DNA from: Lyophyllum atratum
Taxonomy: Eukaryota; Basidiomycota; Agaricomycetes; Agaricales; Lyophyllaceae
Length of the DNA: 64,000 bases
Assembly (NCBI GenBank): GCA_014905825.1
Contig: JACGCN010000007.1
Location: 1,116,001 to 1,180,000 of the forward strand
Direction of reading: 5' to 3'
The notes beneath the pieces are model-generated. The model did not search any database, had not been told where the DNA came from, and saw nothing but the letters and a program-made list of their open reading frames with translations. Positions 26,936 through 38,700 of this stretch are shown piece by piece (position 1 is the stretch's first letter; every line of letters begins with the position of its first letter). A program made the position numbers and the translations under genes.

Positions 26936-29311
26936 AGGGACCAAGGGTAGAAAGCTCCGACGGTTGTGATGGTTGGATATCCTGTAGTGGCGAAGTTTGG
27001 TTTATTACGATGTCGTACCTTGTAGTGTTTTCATGTTGGAATGATTAAGCAGTTGAGAAAATGGCTGGCCGAGACATAAGAAATTGACCTGCAATACTTG
27101 TAACTTATCCGAAACCACAATTGGTTGGATGTCTAGGCAATCCAGTGTTTCAGAATTTCTTGATACTCCAAAGATTGAGCAGAAAATTACTAGGCAGTCA
27201 CTGCATGTCACCATCATTTAAACCAAGATAAGATAGAGAAACGACTGGTAGTCACTGGTAGGAGAGATTTAAACCAAGGCGCAAAAGGTTCTACGCCGTC
27301 AATGAGTCCAGGGACCGACGTCGAATTGGTAGATCAGACATCGTCGTCCAGCGTCAAGAAGTCATCGTTATAGAGACCAGCAGGTATCACTCGGCTACGA
27401 AATAGAAAGAGAGCAGTAGTCTAAAGAACAAACCACCGATTCGACGTTCTAAAGTCCAGTATGGTCAAAATGGAGTACGGAGGTGAGCGTACAAGTTGCC
27501 AGAGAATCAGAATGGGCAGAGCCTCAGGTTAAGTCGGGGACTCGGGGCCCGTGATCAAAAGGAAAAAAGCAGGTAGTAGAATGCAATACACGCCTGGGTG
27601 TACAGAGGATGTGGCGAGATCACCCGGTTATCGATAGCAAACTCACAGTGGGGACTCGTCGGAAGCACTTGGGCCCCGCTAGTAGGTGAGAATGTCCGAG
27701 TCGTTGTGCAGTCCAAATTCCTGAGGTGTAACTTGACAAACGTAAACAAGTACAATTTGAAGTCCACATTCCCTCGTCCGACGTCCACCTATGTACCCTT
27801 CCCTGATCCGGGAAACGAACTGGCACAATTTAGCGCCACGATAGCGTCCAGAGCTTAAGCCGGGTCTCCTGATGTCAAACCCTAGGCGTCGTTCACCCGG
27901 AAAGCGTCGAGATACTGATATTTTCTTTCCTAACTAGTCTTTAATGGTAGTTGCTTTCAATAGCAAATCATATCATTAATGCGCCCGAGAACTCTCTCGC
28001 TGTCACTCATCGCTGATTGGGATGCTTTGAAGTGCAGCGTGTATATTTGACTGCTAACGCGTCCAGCTACTTGGTGGAGCAGGAACCCCTTCACACACCC
28101 GCAGACAACCGTTTAAAGCAAAAAGTCCTGAAAATGGATGCGCTCACAACAACAACCCTGACTGGGCCTTGGACTTGTCACGAGCTGAAAGAGCGTTGAT
28201 TGGAAAATCAGAATTACCACCCGAGCCCCATCCTCCCTGAACACGCGGAGGTTGAGGGTGATGAAACCATCCCGCTTCCCATTTGGCTGGTCCGTCATTC
28301 ACTTACCCCGACCTGGTCCTTTGGCCGCTTTAATTGGCCGCAAGCTGTTCCACCCATCAACACATACGTCATTGTACTGCCAGTGACTCTCGAGTCTCCG
28401 AGAGCGTACAATTTGCCGCCGGCAGCCTAGACCGACGTGCTCATAAAGACCTTGACTTAAATTGACTACTCGTTGAAATTCGAAGCTATGTTCAGCGTCA
28501 AGGAAAGAAATCGGCAGCAAGTACATTGCACTGTTTGAAGCAGTGAGCGCGTCTGATGTGGGAAACCATGCCCTCACAATTAAGGGCAGCGCGGCTCTGG
28601 GGTGGACTCGGATGTATGATTATGTCACGCCCAGCAAAGACAGTGTGGAGTGCCCATGTCGGATTATTCAAGCCGCGCTACGTGGGGTCATGGGAGATTA
28701 ACACGAGTTTGTAAATAACAATAAATGATATGTACCCAAGTACGTCCTGTGGAACCTTCTTGATTGTTTTTTTGGAGAACGTTGTTCAGTGTGTTCAGTG
28801 AACACGCGTTCTGCAGGAACAAACGACTTGCCCAGGGAAACTGTGTCAGAAATTGTCAGCTGGGTCGCCCCGGCATCAAAATTACCATCATACCTGCTTT
28901 CCCCCACTTTACGTGAAGATTTTCTGAGCCTTGGTACCATCAGAGGCAACATCTGTTCGACCATTGACACAGCAAACTATTGTCTAGGATTTGTGGCGCG
29001 GGAGGCCGCGATACCCACATCTGACATATGGAAGCCCTCAGTGAACCGGGGCGCTGCTGATGCGCTCAATTGGGTGATCAGCCTCGAGGAAATATGCCCA
29101 GCGGTGTCAAGGCTGACTGATTGCCACAATGGCTGGGCTAACGTCATTAGTGAAGCATCCTGGGGTATAGGAACTTACATGTATTGCAGCTTAGTGTTGC
29201 CGTAAGGTGAAGCAGGCTGGCGCCATCTCCTGGGACCCCGGAACTCGCTGTCGTGGATATGTTCACCAGAATAGGGCTGAAAGGAGGCTGTATGGCTTGA
29301 ACTGAACTACA
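26936..29311. other. Spacer between hydrophobins 1 and 2
   Basis: No gene is firmly supported. A plus-strand frame at 28789-29205 (138 codons, containing DLPRETVSEIVSWVAPASK) has a faint F-box-like start but nothing beyond it that I recognise. The sequence around 28095 resembles that near 24889. Confidence 0.35.
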
Positions 29312-29337
29312 CGGTACGTCACATTTGACGTACCGTC
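29312..29337. promoter_or_regulatory. Perfect palindrome with TGACGT core upstream of hydrophobin 2
   Basis: Two 11-base arms (acggtacgtca and tgacgtaccgt) flank a 4-base centre, about 168 bases before the start codon. TGACGT is a typical bZIP/CREB-type half site. A weaker version (gtcaaatctgacg) sits in the matching place before hydrophobin 1, at about 26161-26178. Its use as a binding site is an inference. Confidence 0.45.
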
Positions 29338-29419
29338 GATGATCTGTATATGGTTTCCCTCTGGTTGAATGAACAGACCAATCCGAGACGCAGCTTACTC
29401 GAAGCAACAGCCTGAAAGG

Positions 29420-29427
29420 TATAAAAG
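29420..29427 (+). promoter_or_regulatory. TATA box of hydrophobin 2
   Basis: The sequence tataaaag lies 85 bases before the ATG and is followed by a leader nearly identical to that of hydrophobin 1. Confidence 0.7.
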
Positions 29428-29504
29428 ACCTAAGGTAAGAACGGATTTCTTTAGTTGAACAGCCAGTTCTACTACTACTCGCTCTCAGTCACTCACAGTT
29501 CACA

Positions 29505-30057
29505 ATGTTCGCTCGCGTCTCCACCTTCTTCTTGTTCTTCTTCTTCGCACTCTGTGCGTCGGCGGCGACTATTCTGCCTCGTGACCAGTGCAACACTGGC
29601 ACGATTCAGTGCTGCAACAGCGTTCAGAGCGTAAGTCTCCTGAACGTTGACAATGCTTTATGAATGACTAACGTCGTGTGGATCAATAGGCAAGCAACCC
29701 GGTCGTTGGTCTCCTTGCTGGTCTTCTTGGCGTCGTTCTCGGGCCCATCACTGGTCTAGTTGGCTGTAAGTGGTGGTGCACTCACGAGTTGCACTGTACT
29801 GATATGTCTTTTTCCAGTGACCTGCAACCCCATTACTGTCATCGGCGGTGGAGGAAACTCCTGGTAATTTCCTTTATGATAATATAGCTCGATACAACCG
29901 ACTCATGTCGAAAACAGCTCTGCTCAACCAGTCTGCTGCACTGGCAACAACTTCGTGAGTACATCTGATTCCGAATTATCTGAGCACGCACTTATTACAG
30001 CCTCGACAGAGTGGTCTCCTTGTTCTGGGCTGCACTCCCATCAACATTAATCTCTGA
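29505..30057 (+). CDS. Class I hydrophobin 2
   Basis: Five exons (29505-29630, 29690-29765, 29818-29863, 29918-29954, 30010-30057) give 110 residues. The signal peptide (MFARVSTFFLFFFFALCASA) and the eight-cysteine class I pattern match hydrophobin 1, with four residues fewer between the signal peptide and Cys1. Introns are also close to those of hydrophobin 1 (for example the gtaagtggtggtgc start of intron 2), as are the leader and TATA box, so the duplication is recent and included the promoter. The mature protein probably coats the hyphal surface like its neighbour. Confidence 0.95.
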
Positions 30058-30995
30058 AGGGATTTCAAGTCCGGCTGTCGGGATGGGTCGGTCATATTGG
30101 GTCTCGGTTGATAGCGATTAGGGTTTGCATCCGGAGGTCTATATACTGTTTAGTTAGGTTTTAAATGAGGAAAAATTGCGTCGAGAAAACACCCTACATG
30201 TAAGAGCTGTCAAGACCGTATTGCACGTCATACCGGAAAATCCTAGAACGATCTGCCGCCGAGCATCGAGAAACTGCAAAGAACTGAACGAGGCGCAACG
30301 AGTAAAATCGCAAGACGCAGCGCATAGGTAGGACTTCCGAAGGTAAGTCCGTTCGAGTGAACAAGTTCAAGGACAGGTAAATTTTGGCCGTACGAGAGTG
30401 AAGCGTTTTGCTGGAACTGGAGACTATACGCCGGGGCTCAGTACAGTCCAGCCCTGCAATGAACGTTTCTCGCTCGTGGAAACAAATCGGACGACCAAAC
30501 GCCGCCACATCCGTCATATCTCGGGAAAGAGCGTCGCGATCGTGTCAGTTTTTTTTCTGATATTCAACTGTGGGATGGATTTCGAGGGCGATTTCGTTAT
30601 GGACCCTACGGTGGAAACCTTCTGCTTGTCGAAACCGGGACCAGTTACGCCATCGAATCTGTCATGCCTCGGAGAAAGAGTGCCCATGACGCCGCTATTG
30701 AATTTTGCACTGAAAGTGGCGACGTTCCGCAAGACAAACGAGGGTTGACTAGGTAAAAGAACAAGAACGCGTGGGACGAGAGCCCACGGATGTCGTCTCA
30801 CGACACCTCTGGTTCCTGTGAGTAGACGCTCAGTTTCTAGAAAGGAGTAGCCCGAGGTGTGAGTAACGCAAACGATATTGGAAACTTGAAGCTGAGTTTA
30901 GACAGTAGGATGGATCGTTTAAAAACCCTATGAAAGTGCACATATCCTTCAGTTGAACACCCAGTTCCACTTTACCTCTTAGCATCTTACCTGAA
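30058..30995. other. Spacer between hydrophobins 2 and 3
   Basis: Overlapping open frames on both strands at 30194-30801 show no domain. An AT-rich tttaaaaa at about 30918 lies 78 bases before the next start and may act as its TATA element. Confidence 0.4.
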
Positions 30996-31580
30996 ATGTT
31001 TTCTCGCATCTCTACTGTCTTCTTGTTCTTCTGCTTTGCGCTATGCGCGTGTGCCAGCATCCTCCCGCGCACCGACCCCGTTGGTGACCAGTGTAACACT
31101 GGTACCGTCCAATGCTGCAACTCCGTCCAGGCGGTAAGCATCACCTTGGAGTGGTAGCGTAATTTGGGCCTGATGTTCTATTGCATGGTAGGTCAGCAGC
31201 CCGATCGTCGGCACCCTCGCCGGCCTTCTTGGTGTCGTTCTGAGTGGCCTCACTGGCCAGGTCCGATGTAAGGACAAGTCCACTCTTTCAGAAAGTAAAT
31301 AAAATGCTGATAATTGTGTCCCAGTGACCTGCAGCCCTCTCAGCATCATCGGCATCGGCGGTAATTCCTGGTAAGTCGAAAGACCGGGAGGGGTCCTGGC
31401 CGTAGATGTATGTAACTGACGCAAACGATTCAGCTCCGGCCAGCCAGTCTGCTGCACTGGAGACAGTTCCGTAAGTAAATCAATTCCTGGTGAGAGATAA
31501 GTGCACTGACTTCATGTCGTCCTCCATAGAGCGCCGGTCTCCTGGTTCTGGGCTGCACACCCATCAACCTCAACCTTTGA
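30996..31580 (+). CDS. Class I hydrophobin 3 (more diverged)
   Basis: Five exons (30996-31133, 31192-31267, 31325-31370, 31434-31470, 31530-31580) give 115 residues. The signal peptide is MFSRISTVFLFFCFALCACA, and the eight mature cysteines keep the class I order, starting QCNTGTVQCC. Exon lengths equal those of copy 1 for exons 1-4, with one extra codon in exon 5. Introns and promoter have diverged from copies 1 and 2, so this duplication is older. The signal peptide itself contains extra Cys residues, which should be lost on cleavage. Confidence 0.95.
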
Positions 31581-31904
31581 CGGCACTCCGAGCAAAAGCT
31601 TTTGGAAGAGTCAAATGGTCATATATTTAGGTATCGCGGCGGCTTTGCATTCCTTTGAAGATGTCTTCAAGTTCTAGTTAGACGTGAATGAAAATACGAG
31701 TCGAGAAAAGCCATACCGTGACGTGACGTTCAATAGAGTGTCCGCCGATCGCGAGGTGCCGCAAGATATTTACCTGAGCTTGCGACATCCTCCGAGATGA
31801 CCGATGGGCGGGCCGTTGATTGTGCCTTTTGTGTCACAGGCCTTGAACATGAACGCCATACTCTCTCTTGACCCTCCATTTGAGCCTTAACTGGTATAAG
31901 CGCG

Positions 31905-34214
31905 ATGGCGCTGGAACCCTTCCACTACTTGGCCTCGCTCTACGCCAACTCCTCTTTGCACATTCGCTTTCTGGGCCATGAAGTAGGATTCTTTTCTGCA
32001 GCGCTCGCCGTTTTTATTGCGTCGCGAGTTTTCAAACTGATCCATGGCATAAATGTACGTTCCGCGTTTGTAGCCGCATCCGCAAGTTAACGTATTACCC
32101 TAGGCTGTGAACAACATGCCAGGAATGCGTGTCCCATTCCAGCCTTTGGCCGCGCCAGGTGCAATATTTCCAACTAATTGGTGGAACCCTGGACTTCGTT
32201 TCCCTTGGCTATGGCGCTCGACTTGTGAGTGAGCCCTTCGACACTTATTAGTCCGCTGATCAGTCCACTCTTCGAAGTTTACCGGCAGTACCAAAGTGAA
32301 AACGTATCGATTGTCCCCTTCATTTCGGGTGTTCCTAGCATCTACACTTCGAACCTAGATGTAGCACGCCAGGTTGCTGCCGGAGGCCACAAGTCTAGTT
32401 TTATCAAGCCGGAAGCTGCCAGTCAGGCCATACTGTTTGTGCAACCATCATTGATTTACTAAACCTGACGTTGCCATTCTAGTTTATGGGGCATGAATCT
32501 AGTCGCTGCAGATGGCGAAATGTGGAGAAAACATCGACGGATTATGGGACCTGCTTTCAACAACAAGCTGTGAGAATACCGAGCCATCTTACTTGATTCT
32601 CGCTAATTCTGGTCCAGATACCAGATGGTGTGGGCGGAAACATTAGAGAGCTATCGCGAGATGATTTCCGCAGAAGGCTGGGGTACGAAGGACACGATCG
32701 ATGTGCCTGTTATTCAGAAACTGACCTTCAAGGTTCGCTGACCATAGTCATTCGGTTGAGAACTCATTCTAAGGATTCTTCGGCAGCTGGCCCTCTTGAT
32801 CATCGGTAAATGCGGATTTGGTTTTTCCTTCAACTGGACCACTCCTCCTACCGCGCCAGACGGAACTATGTCTGTTCAAGAAGCACTCCGCATCGTTGCC
32901 GACACGCATATGTGGGCTATCTTTGCCCCGAAATGGTTACTGGCTTTGCCTTTCCGCAAGTAATCAAACATTTCTTGCACGAGTATATTCGAGGGATACT
33001 GAAGCTCAATCCTACTTGGTTACTCCACCAGATTCAGACAGTCCCGCGAGGCGCATGATCAGTTGATGGGGTTCATGCGAGGTCAAGTAGCAAATCGCAA
33101 AGCCGAAATATCAGGTCACGAATCGGCTAAGCCAAGCAATAATGACGCCTTCACTATGCTGGTCAAAGCAAACGAAGACGAGACAAGCAAACTCCAGCTT
33201 GATGACGAGGAACTAGTAAGTGATCTCGATACTTCACAAGGTGAAATTCCAATAAGCATCCCAGATTGGGAACGTTTTCATTATGCTTTTCGCCGGACAT
33301 GGTACTAGGTGTCTCCTACGAACCTTACCCCAGCATGAACTGAGGCTAATCCACAGAAACCACTGCCCACACACTTGCCGCCACGCTCGGCTTCCTTGGT
33401 TTACACCCAGATATCCAGGAGGAGGTTTTGGAACAAATTGTCGCTGTTGTTGGGTGGGATCGCGATCCCGTGAGATTCCCTTCTGCTTCCCCACGTCATC
33501 CAGGTTGTTAAAGCAATATAGGTCTTTGAAGATTATTCCAGATTCGAAAAGGTCCTCGCAGTCTTTTACGAGGCTCTGAGAATGTTCCGTACGCTACGTT
33601 CCACCCTGGGGAGATGCTTAATCTTACTTTATCTCTCTCAACTTTTAGCCGCTGGGTTTATTTTGATCCGCGAAGCCACAGAGGATACCGTCATACAGAT
33701 TCCTAACCCGCCAGGTCAGGAGGGTACCACTCCCTTCCCGGTTCCTAAGGGTGTTCAGGTTCGTGTTATTTTCATGCGCTCTAGCACTTCTTGATGTTTT
33801 TTTCCATTCCAGATCATGGTTGATATGATTGGCGTCCGTAAGTCTCTAAAACACCTGCACGAATCATTCTCCTGATAATGGATCCAACTGCGCACCATAG
33901 AAAACAACCCGCGTTACTTCGACGAGCCCGAAAAGTTCAAACCCTCGCGCTGGTACGGTGTGACGAACGAGTCGGAAGCCTTCTCCGCCTTCAGCGTCGG
34001 CCCCCGCGCGTGCATTGGCAGGAAGTTTGCGACCACTGAGGCCGTTGCCTTCCTCACCATGCTGCTCCGGGACTGGAAGGTCGAGCCAACTTTGAGGGAG
34101 GGCGAGACGAAGGAGGAATGGCAGAAGCGTGTGTTGGATGCACGCATCATTTTAACACTTGGAGTGGCGGATGTTCCGCTGAGGTTTACGAGGCGGACGA
34201 GGGGGAAGGCTTAG
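31905..34214 (+). CDS. Cytochrome P450 A, membrane-anchored monooxygenase
   Basis: Thirteen exons chain in frame, the first being 31905-32054. The N-terminus has a hydrophobic anchor (FFSAALAVFIASRVFKLI). P450 motifs are in order: WRKHRRIMGPAFNNKL (helix C), the I-helix AGHGETTAHT, EALR (ExxR), and the haem loop FSVGPRACIGRKF with the Cys ligand at 34011-34013. The protein should sit on the ER membrane and take electrons from a P450 reductase. It shares the layout of the three minus-strand P450s at 54107-63413 but lies on the opposite strand and is separated from them by 20 kb. The substrate cannot be told from sequence. Intron 3 must splice from gtttgt to ttctag to keep frame. Confidence 0.9.
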
Positions 34215-34360
34215 ACAGTGCACTCGGTCAGGATGTTTCATTTCCATGGTGCTATTTCGATGACTTCTACATGTGGTTCCGCGAGTGAACTATACTCGAG
34301 TAACTTTAGAGCCCGTCTTGAACGTGATCGCCGCGCCACGCCCCTACGAATCATAGTGCC

Positions 34361-35164
34361 TCAGCCCCTTAGCCCTTGCACAAGCCCTTGCACTAAGGTT
34401 TTGTTCACTGCGTCCTTCTCAAAATTCACCCTTCCTTTCTCCCATTCGAACCACCTCTCCGCCCTTACACCTCCCTGCTTCTCATCCACCAGCCCTACCG
34501 ACACATCTATCAGATCTGGCCGTTCCTCGCCCCACCCGAACACTGTCGCACCACAGGTGCCGCAGAACTCCCTGTTTCGTCCTTTGCTCGATCTGTATTG
34601 CCTCAGACCTGTCATACGCAACGTGTCGTCCTGTAAATTAAGCCGAATTACGGCGCTCGAGGAGCCGTCGGCGGAAGGAGTCTTGGAGCGAGGAACGAAT
34701 ATGTTGGCCCTCGGAATGAAAGCCCAGCTTTGGATGTCAAATCCGCTGGTGAGGCGGCAAGAGGTGCATGCGCAATGTCCTGCGAGATAGTGTGTGGGGT
34801 GTGCTGCGCCAGCCGGGCGGAGCCACCACTTCTCGTCGGCCGGATTCGCGAGGATGTCCACTGGCGTCGAGTTGTACGCGTGGAGAAGGTCGGGGTAGGG
34901 CGACGAGGGTTGGGCAGAGGCTGACGAAGGTCGTGTTATCCAAAAGGACACCGCTTGGCAGTGGCAGTAGGCGTGGAGGCGGTCCTCCTGGGGTTCCGCA
35001 TCGTTGGATATATCTTGGCTTCGCCATCCCACTGGCACGATCTCGTTCTCCTTGACTCTCGCAATGTACCTGGGAAGCTCAATGCCGTCGATGACCTTGA
35101 TATGGTCAGCGATGCCGCCGTCGAGGGTATCCGCAACATAGATGTGGTGTCCCGACGTGACGAT
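34361..35164 (-). pseudogene. 3' half of a split CENP-V/GFA-domain gene
   Basis: This is the downstream half of a gene cut by the retrotransposon at 35165-40745. Reading on the minus strand from the insertion point, it starts TSGHHIYVADTLDGG and continues to the stop at 34361. It holds a complete second GFA-like zinc domain: YCHCQAVSF, GHCACTSCRL and FCGTCGATVFG supply the cysteines. The family name comes from glutathione-dependent formaldehyde-activating enzyme; most members have unknown substrates. It ends close to the convergent P450 A. Without its own start it is probably not translated, although an in-frame ATG at 35038 could give a 225-residue single-domain product. Confidence 0.85.
35160..35164 (+). 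repeat. Target-site duplication, left copy (acgat)
   Basis: The five bases acgat directly precede the 5' LTR and are repeated at 40746-40750 directly after the 3' LTR. This is the 5 bp duplication expected of a Ty3/gypsy integrase. Confidence 0.93.
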
Positions 35165-35502
35165 TGTAAGGCCGCCCCTCGCGCCCTTGCCCGTTCCAGC
35201 TTATTACCTCACCACACCGCTGCTTCTGCAGCGGTTATTACTCTTACATTACTCTTACCATACAGCTTCTTGTAGAATCCTTCCCCTTCCACCACGTTCT
35301 CTAGGTACATTGAATCCCCGCCTCACTATATCAACCTTTCCTTCCCCTTCGTTGCGCCCTTACTCTCTCCCGCTGCAACGAAGGTTAGTTATGCTTTCAT
35401 TTCACTCTTATTAATTACTTACTCTCTCCCGCTGCAACGAAGATAACATTGTCCTGTCTGACGTACCCATTAAGTGTTGGCGCCTCACCCGGCGCCCTTC
35501 CA
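35165..35502 (+). repeat. 5' LTR (338 bp)
   Basis: It starts TGTAAGG and ends CTTCCA. The tract ttactctctcccgctgcaac occurs twice within it, at about 35361 and 35417. I found no difference from the 3' LTR on reading both. Confidence 0.96.
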
Positions 35503-35775
35503 CTTTTTTTTTGACACCGACATTCTCTTCCCACCGTCAAACTGTCTCGCACGCCGTCAACGCCCACTCCCTTACTCACGAGACAGGAGGCGAGAAGGCT
35601 AGCCAATCTCGGACTCTCTAGTCTCGACACCACCCCTCACCTCACTGCCACTGCTACTGCCGCCGCCAGCTCACCGCTGTCATCACCGTCTTCAGACTTC
35701 GAGACCGACTCCAGCAGCTCGGACACCTCGGACTTACCTCACATCAGACCCTTACCGCCACTGCCTAGACCGCCA
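35503..35775 (+). other. Retrotransposon leader between 5' LTR and Gag-Pol
   Basis: About 270 bases beginning with ctttttttttgac and rich in C and T. No standard primer-binding site for the 3' end of a tRNA is evident directly after the LTR; self-priming as in Tf1-like elements is one alternative but was not demonstrated. Confidence 0.5.
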
Positions 35776-38700
35776 ATGACGTCCCTTGGTTCTCAACCCC
35801 TTGCTTCGGTCCTGGTGACCAAGTTGAAGGAATGTCCCACTCTCACGGCCGGCCGCATTGATCCACTCGTCCACCAGTCCTGGGCCCTCGCCTGCAAACG
35901 TTACCAGAAACATGCCGGGAAGACCCCAGCCGAGATCGTCAGCTTTGTCGCGGACGCTATGCTCGAACCCCGCCTCATCTCGTGGTACCAGGCCGGTCAA
36001 ACCCGCATCGACAAAATGTCACTCGATGTCTACCTCTCCGAGCTCGCCGAACTCGTCCTCGAGAAGAACTGGGCACATAAAATCCGCGACACCATCATCT
36101 CTTCCAAGCAGCACAGCCGCCCATTCATGGATTGGAAGATCGAGGTCGAGAACCTCAATGCTATCCTCAAGACCTCCTCTCCCACCCACGCGCTCACTGA
36201 CGAGGGCCTCAAGGTCCAGTTGGAATCCAACCTCAACAAGGAGCTGAAGACCAGCCTCCTCAACGAACCCATCCTCACCGTCACCCTCGCTCCCTGGTCT
36301 ACTGAAGTCAAGGAGCGCGACGACCGTCTCAGGGCTGAGGACGCGCGCACCGTTCGTCTCATTGAGGCCGCCGCCGCCGCTCGTTCCTCGAAGAGGACCG
36401 AGAAACGCGATCTCCTCAGTCGTCTGTCCGACCCACCCAGGACGACGAAGACCTCCTCCTCTGACAGCGGGAACGGTCCACGTCGCAACCTCCCCAAGCT
36501 CACGGATGCCGAGAAGGCTCTGCTCAACGCTCACGACGGCTGCACTCGTTGCCGCCTCTTCTACACGGACCACCGCTCTCCCAACTGTCCCATGACCACT
36601 GCAAACACCTGGCCCGATGCCGCCACTTATGTGACGCTCACAGAGACTGCCGCCCTTGCTGCGAAGCCTCGCTCCAGCGCCCCAGCTGCTCCTCGCCTCG
36701 CTGCCGCTGCTGCCATCGCCTCGCAATCCGAGACTGTCGTCGAGTATCGCGATGATGAAACCGACTCGTACGTTCTTCCCACTGCCTTCACTATCCCCCA
36801 CCTCGTCGCTCCGTTGGAAGCCTTCGGGCCCAACGTTTCCGAATTCCCTGTCCAAGTTCCTGGCTTTCTTGACATCGGTTGCCCCTCCATAGTGATTAGC
36901 GCGTCGCTCTCTGACGAGCTCGGCTTACGACGACATCGCCTCCCTCCTGGGGAGGACAACCTCAGCTCGCTATCAGAGTCGCCGCTCACTTGCACGGAGT
37001 ACGTGAAGTTAGAACTTTCTTGTGGTCAGGGGGCTTGGACGTCGGGGGTCTTTAGAGCGAAGGTCAACGAGGGCCTACCTGTACCGATTATTCTTGGAAT
37101 GCCATTTATAGCTGCTTGCCACCTCTTGATCGACGCCGAAGCCCGTACCGTCATTGATAAGCGTGTAGGCTACGACATCCTGAACCAACCTCCCATCCCT
37201 ACCCGCACTTGGGCTCCTCAGCGCGTTGTCCCTCCACCGACGCCCAAGAAACCACGAGCCCCACTACCCAAAACACTTGACACCGCTTCGGAGCCAGCGC
37301 TCGCAGGTTACTTACTACCAGGGCCTGTCATGGCTGCCGTCCGCGAGCGTATTGAGACTATCTCCGCTGCGGAAGTGCTGAAATCCAAGGATGCCGAGAT
37401 GAAGCAAAGATACGCTGACCGCTTCCCACTCCGGCTTCCTGACACTACCGACGACCTTCCTAATCACATCTACCACCGCATTCGCCTCAGGGAACCTCAC
37501 AAGGTCACGAAAGGCGCTGGTTACTCTGCACCCAAGAAATACCATGAACCTTGGAAGAAACTGATCGACGAACACCTCGCCGCCGGACGCATCCGCCCAT
37601 CATCTTCAGAACACGCCTCCCCTGCCTTCTGCGTACCCAAGTACAAGAACGGTACACCTGACCTAACAGTACCTCCGCGCTGGGTCAACGACTATCGTCA
37701 GCTTAATGCAAACACCATACGCGACCAGTACCCCTTACCACGCGTCGACGACATCCTCTCTGCCTGTGGCCGGGGGAAGTACTTTGGAGTACTCGACATG
37801 ACGAACTCCTTCTTCCAGACACGCGTACACCCCGATGATATCCATCTCACCGCCGTGCGGACACCATGGGGATTGTATGAGTGGGTCGTCATGCCCATGG
37901 GGGGCTGTAACGCACCGTCAACACACCAACGCCGGATGGAAGACGCGCTCCGGGACCTCATCGGCAAAATCTGCCATGTTTATCTGGACGACATCATCAT
38001 CTGGTCACAGACCTTAGAGGAACATGAAGCCAACGTCGCCAAGGTACTGGACGCACTACGTGCCGCCAACCTTGCCTGTAATGCGAAGAAGAGTTTACTC
38101 TTCGCAACCGAGATCACCTTCTTAGGGCACAGGATCTCGTCTGAGGGGATATGTGCCGACCCCTTCAAGGTCGATCGCATTTTGAACTGGCCCCAACCGA
38201 ACACAGCGACCAACGTCCGTGGATTCCTGGGACTCACACGTTATATCGCCGCCTTCCTACCTGCTCTTGCTGAACATACCAGCGTCCTAACACCTCTCAC
38301 ATCGAAGGACTGCGACATTGAGTTCCCCACCTGGACGGCTGCCCACCAGGCGGCCTTTGACGCTATCAAACGACTGGTTACCAGCACGGAATGCCTCACA
38401 GTGATTGACTATGACGACCCCACCAAGCATGTCTTTGTGACGACGGACGCGAGCGACCGACGCACGGGTGCAGTCCTGAGTTTCGGAGAGACTTGGGAAA
38501 CTGCACGGCCAGTTGCTTACGACTCCTACCAGCTGAACGCTGCGGAGAAGAACTACCCCGTCCACGAGAAGGAACTCCTGGCGATTGTGAAGGCATTGAA
38601 GAAATGGCGGACGAGCCTCCTGGGCGTTCATTTTGACGTCTTTACCGACCATCGGACCCTCGAGTATTTCCAGTCACAGAAGGAGATGTCTCGACGACAG

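Noticed and set aside
28789..29205. 138-codon open frame with a faint F-box-like start
   Set aside because: No further domain, no homologous exon chain, and it overlaps the hydrophobin 2 upstream region; too weak to call a gene.
35142..35414. Identical 80-residue open frames in both LTRs (also at 40397-40657)
   Set aside because: They are LTR sequence read by chance; the peptides are identical because the LTRs are identical.
36019..36855. Long minus-strand open frames opposite Gag
   Set aside because: They are shadows of the GC-rich Gag-Pol coding strand, with Gly/Val/Glu-rich composition and no domain.
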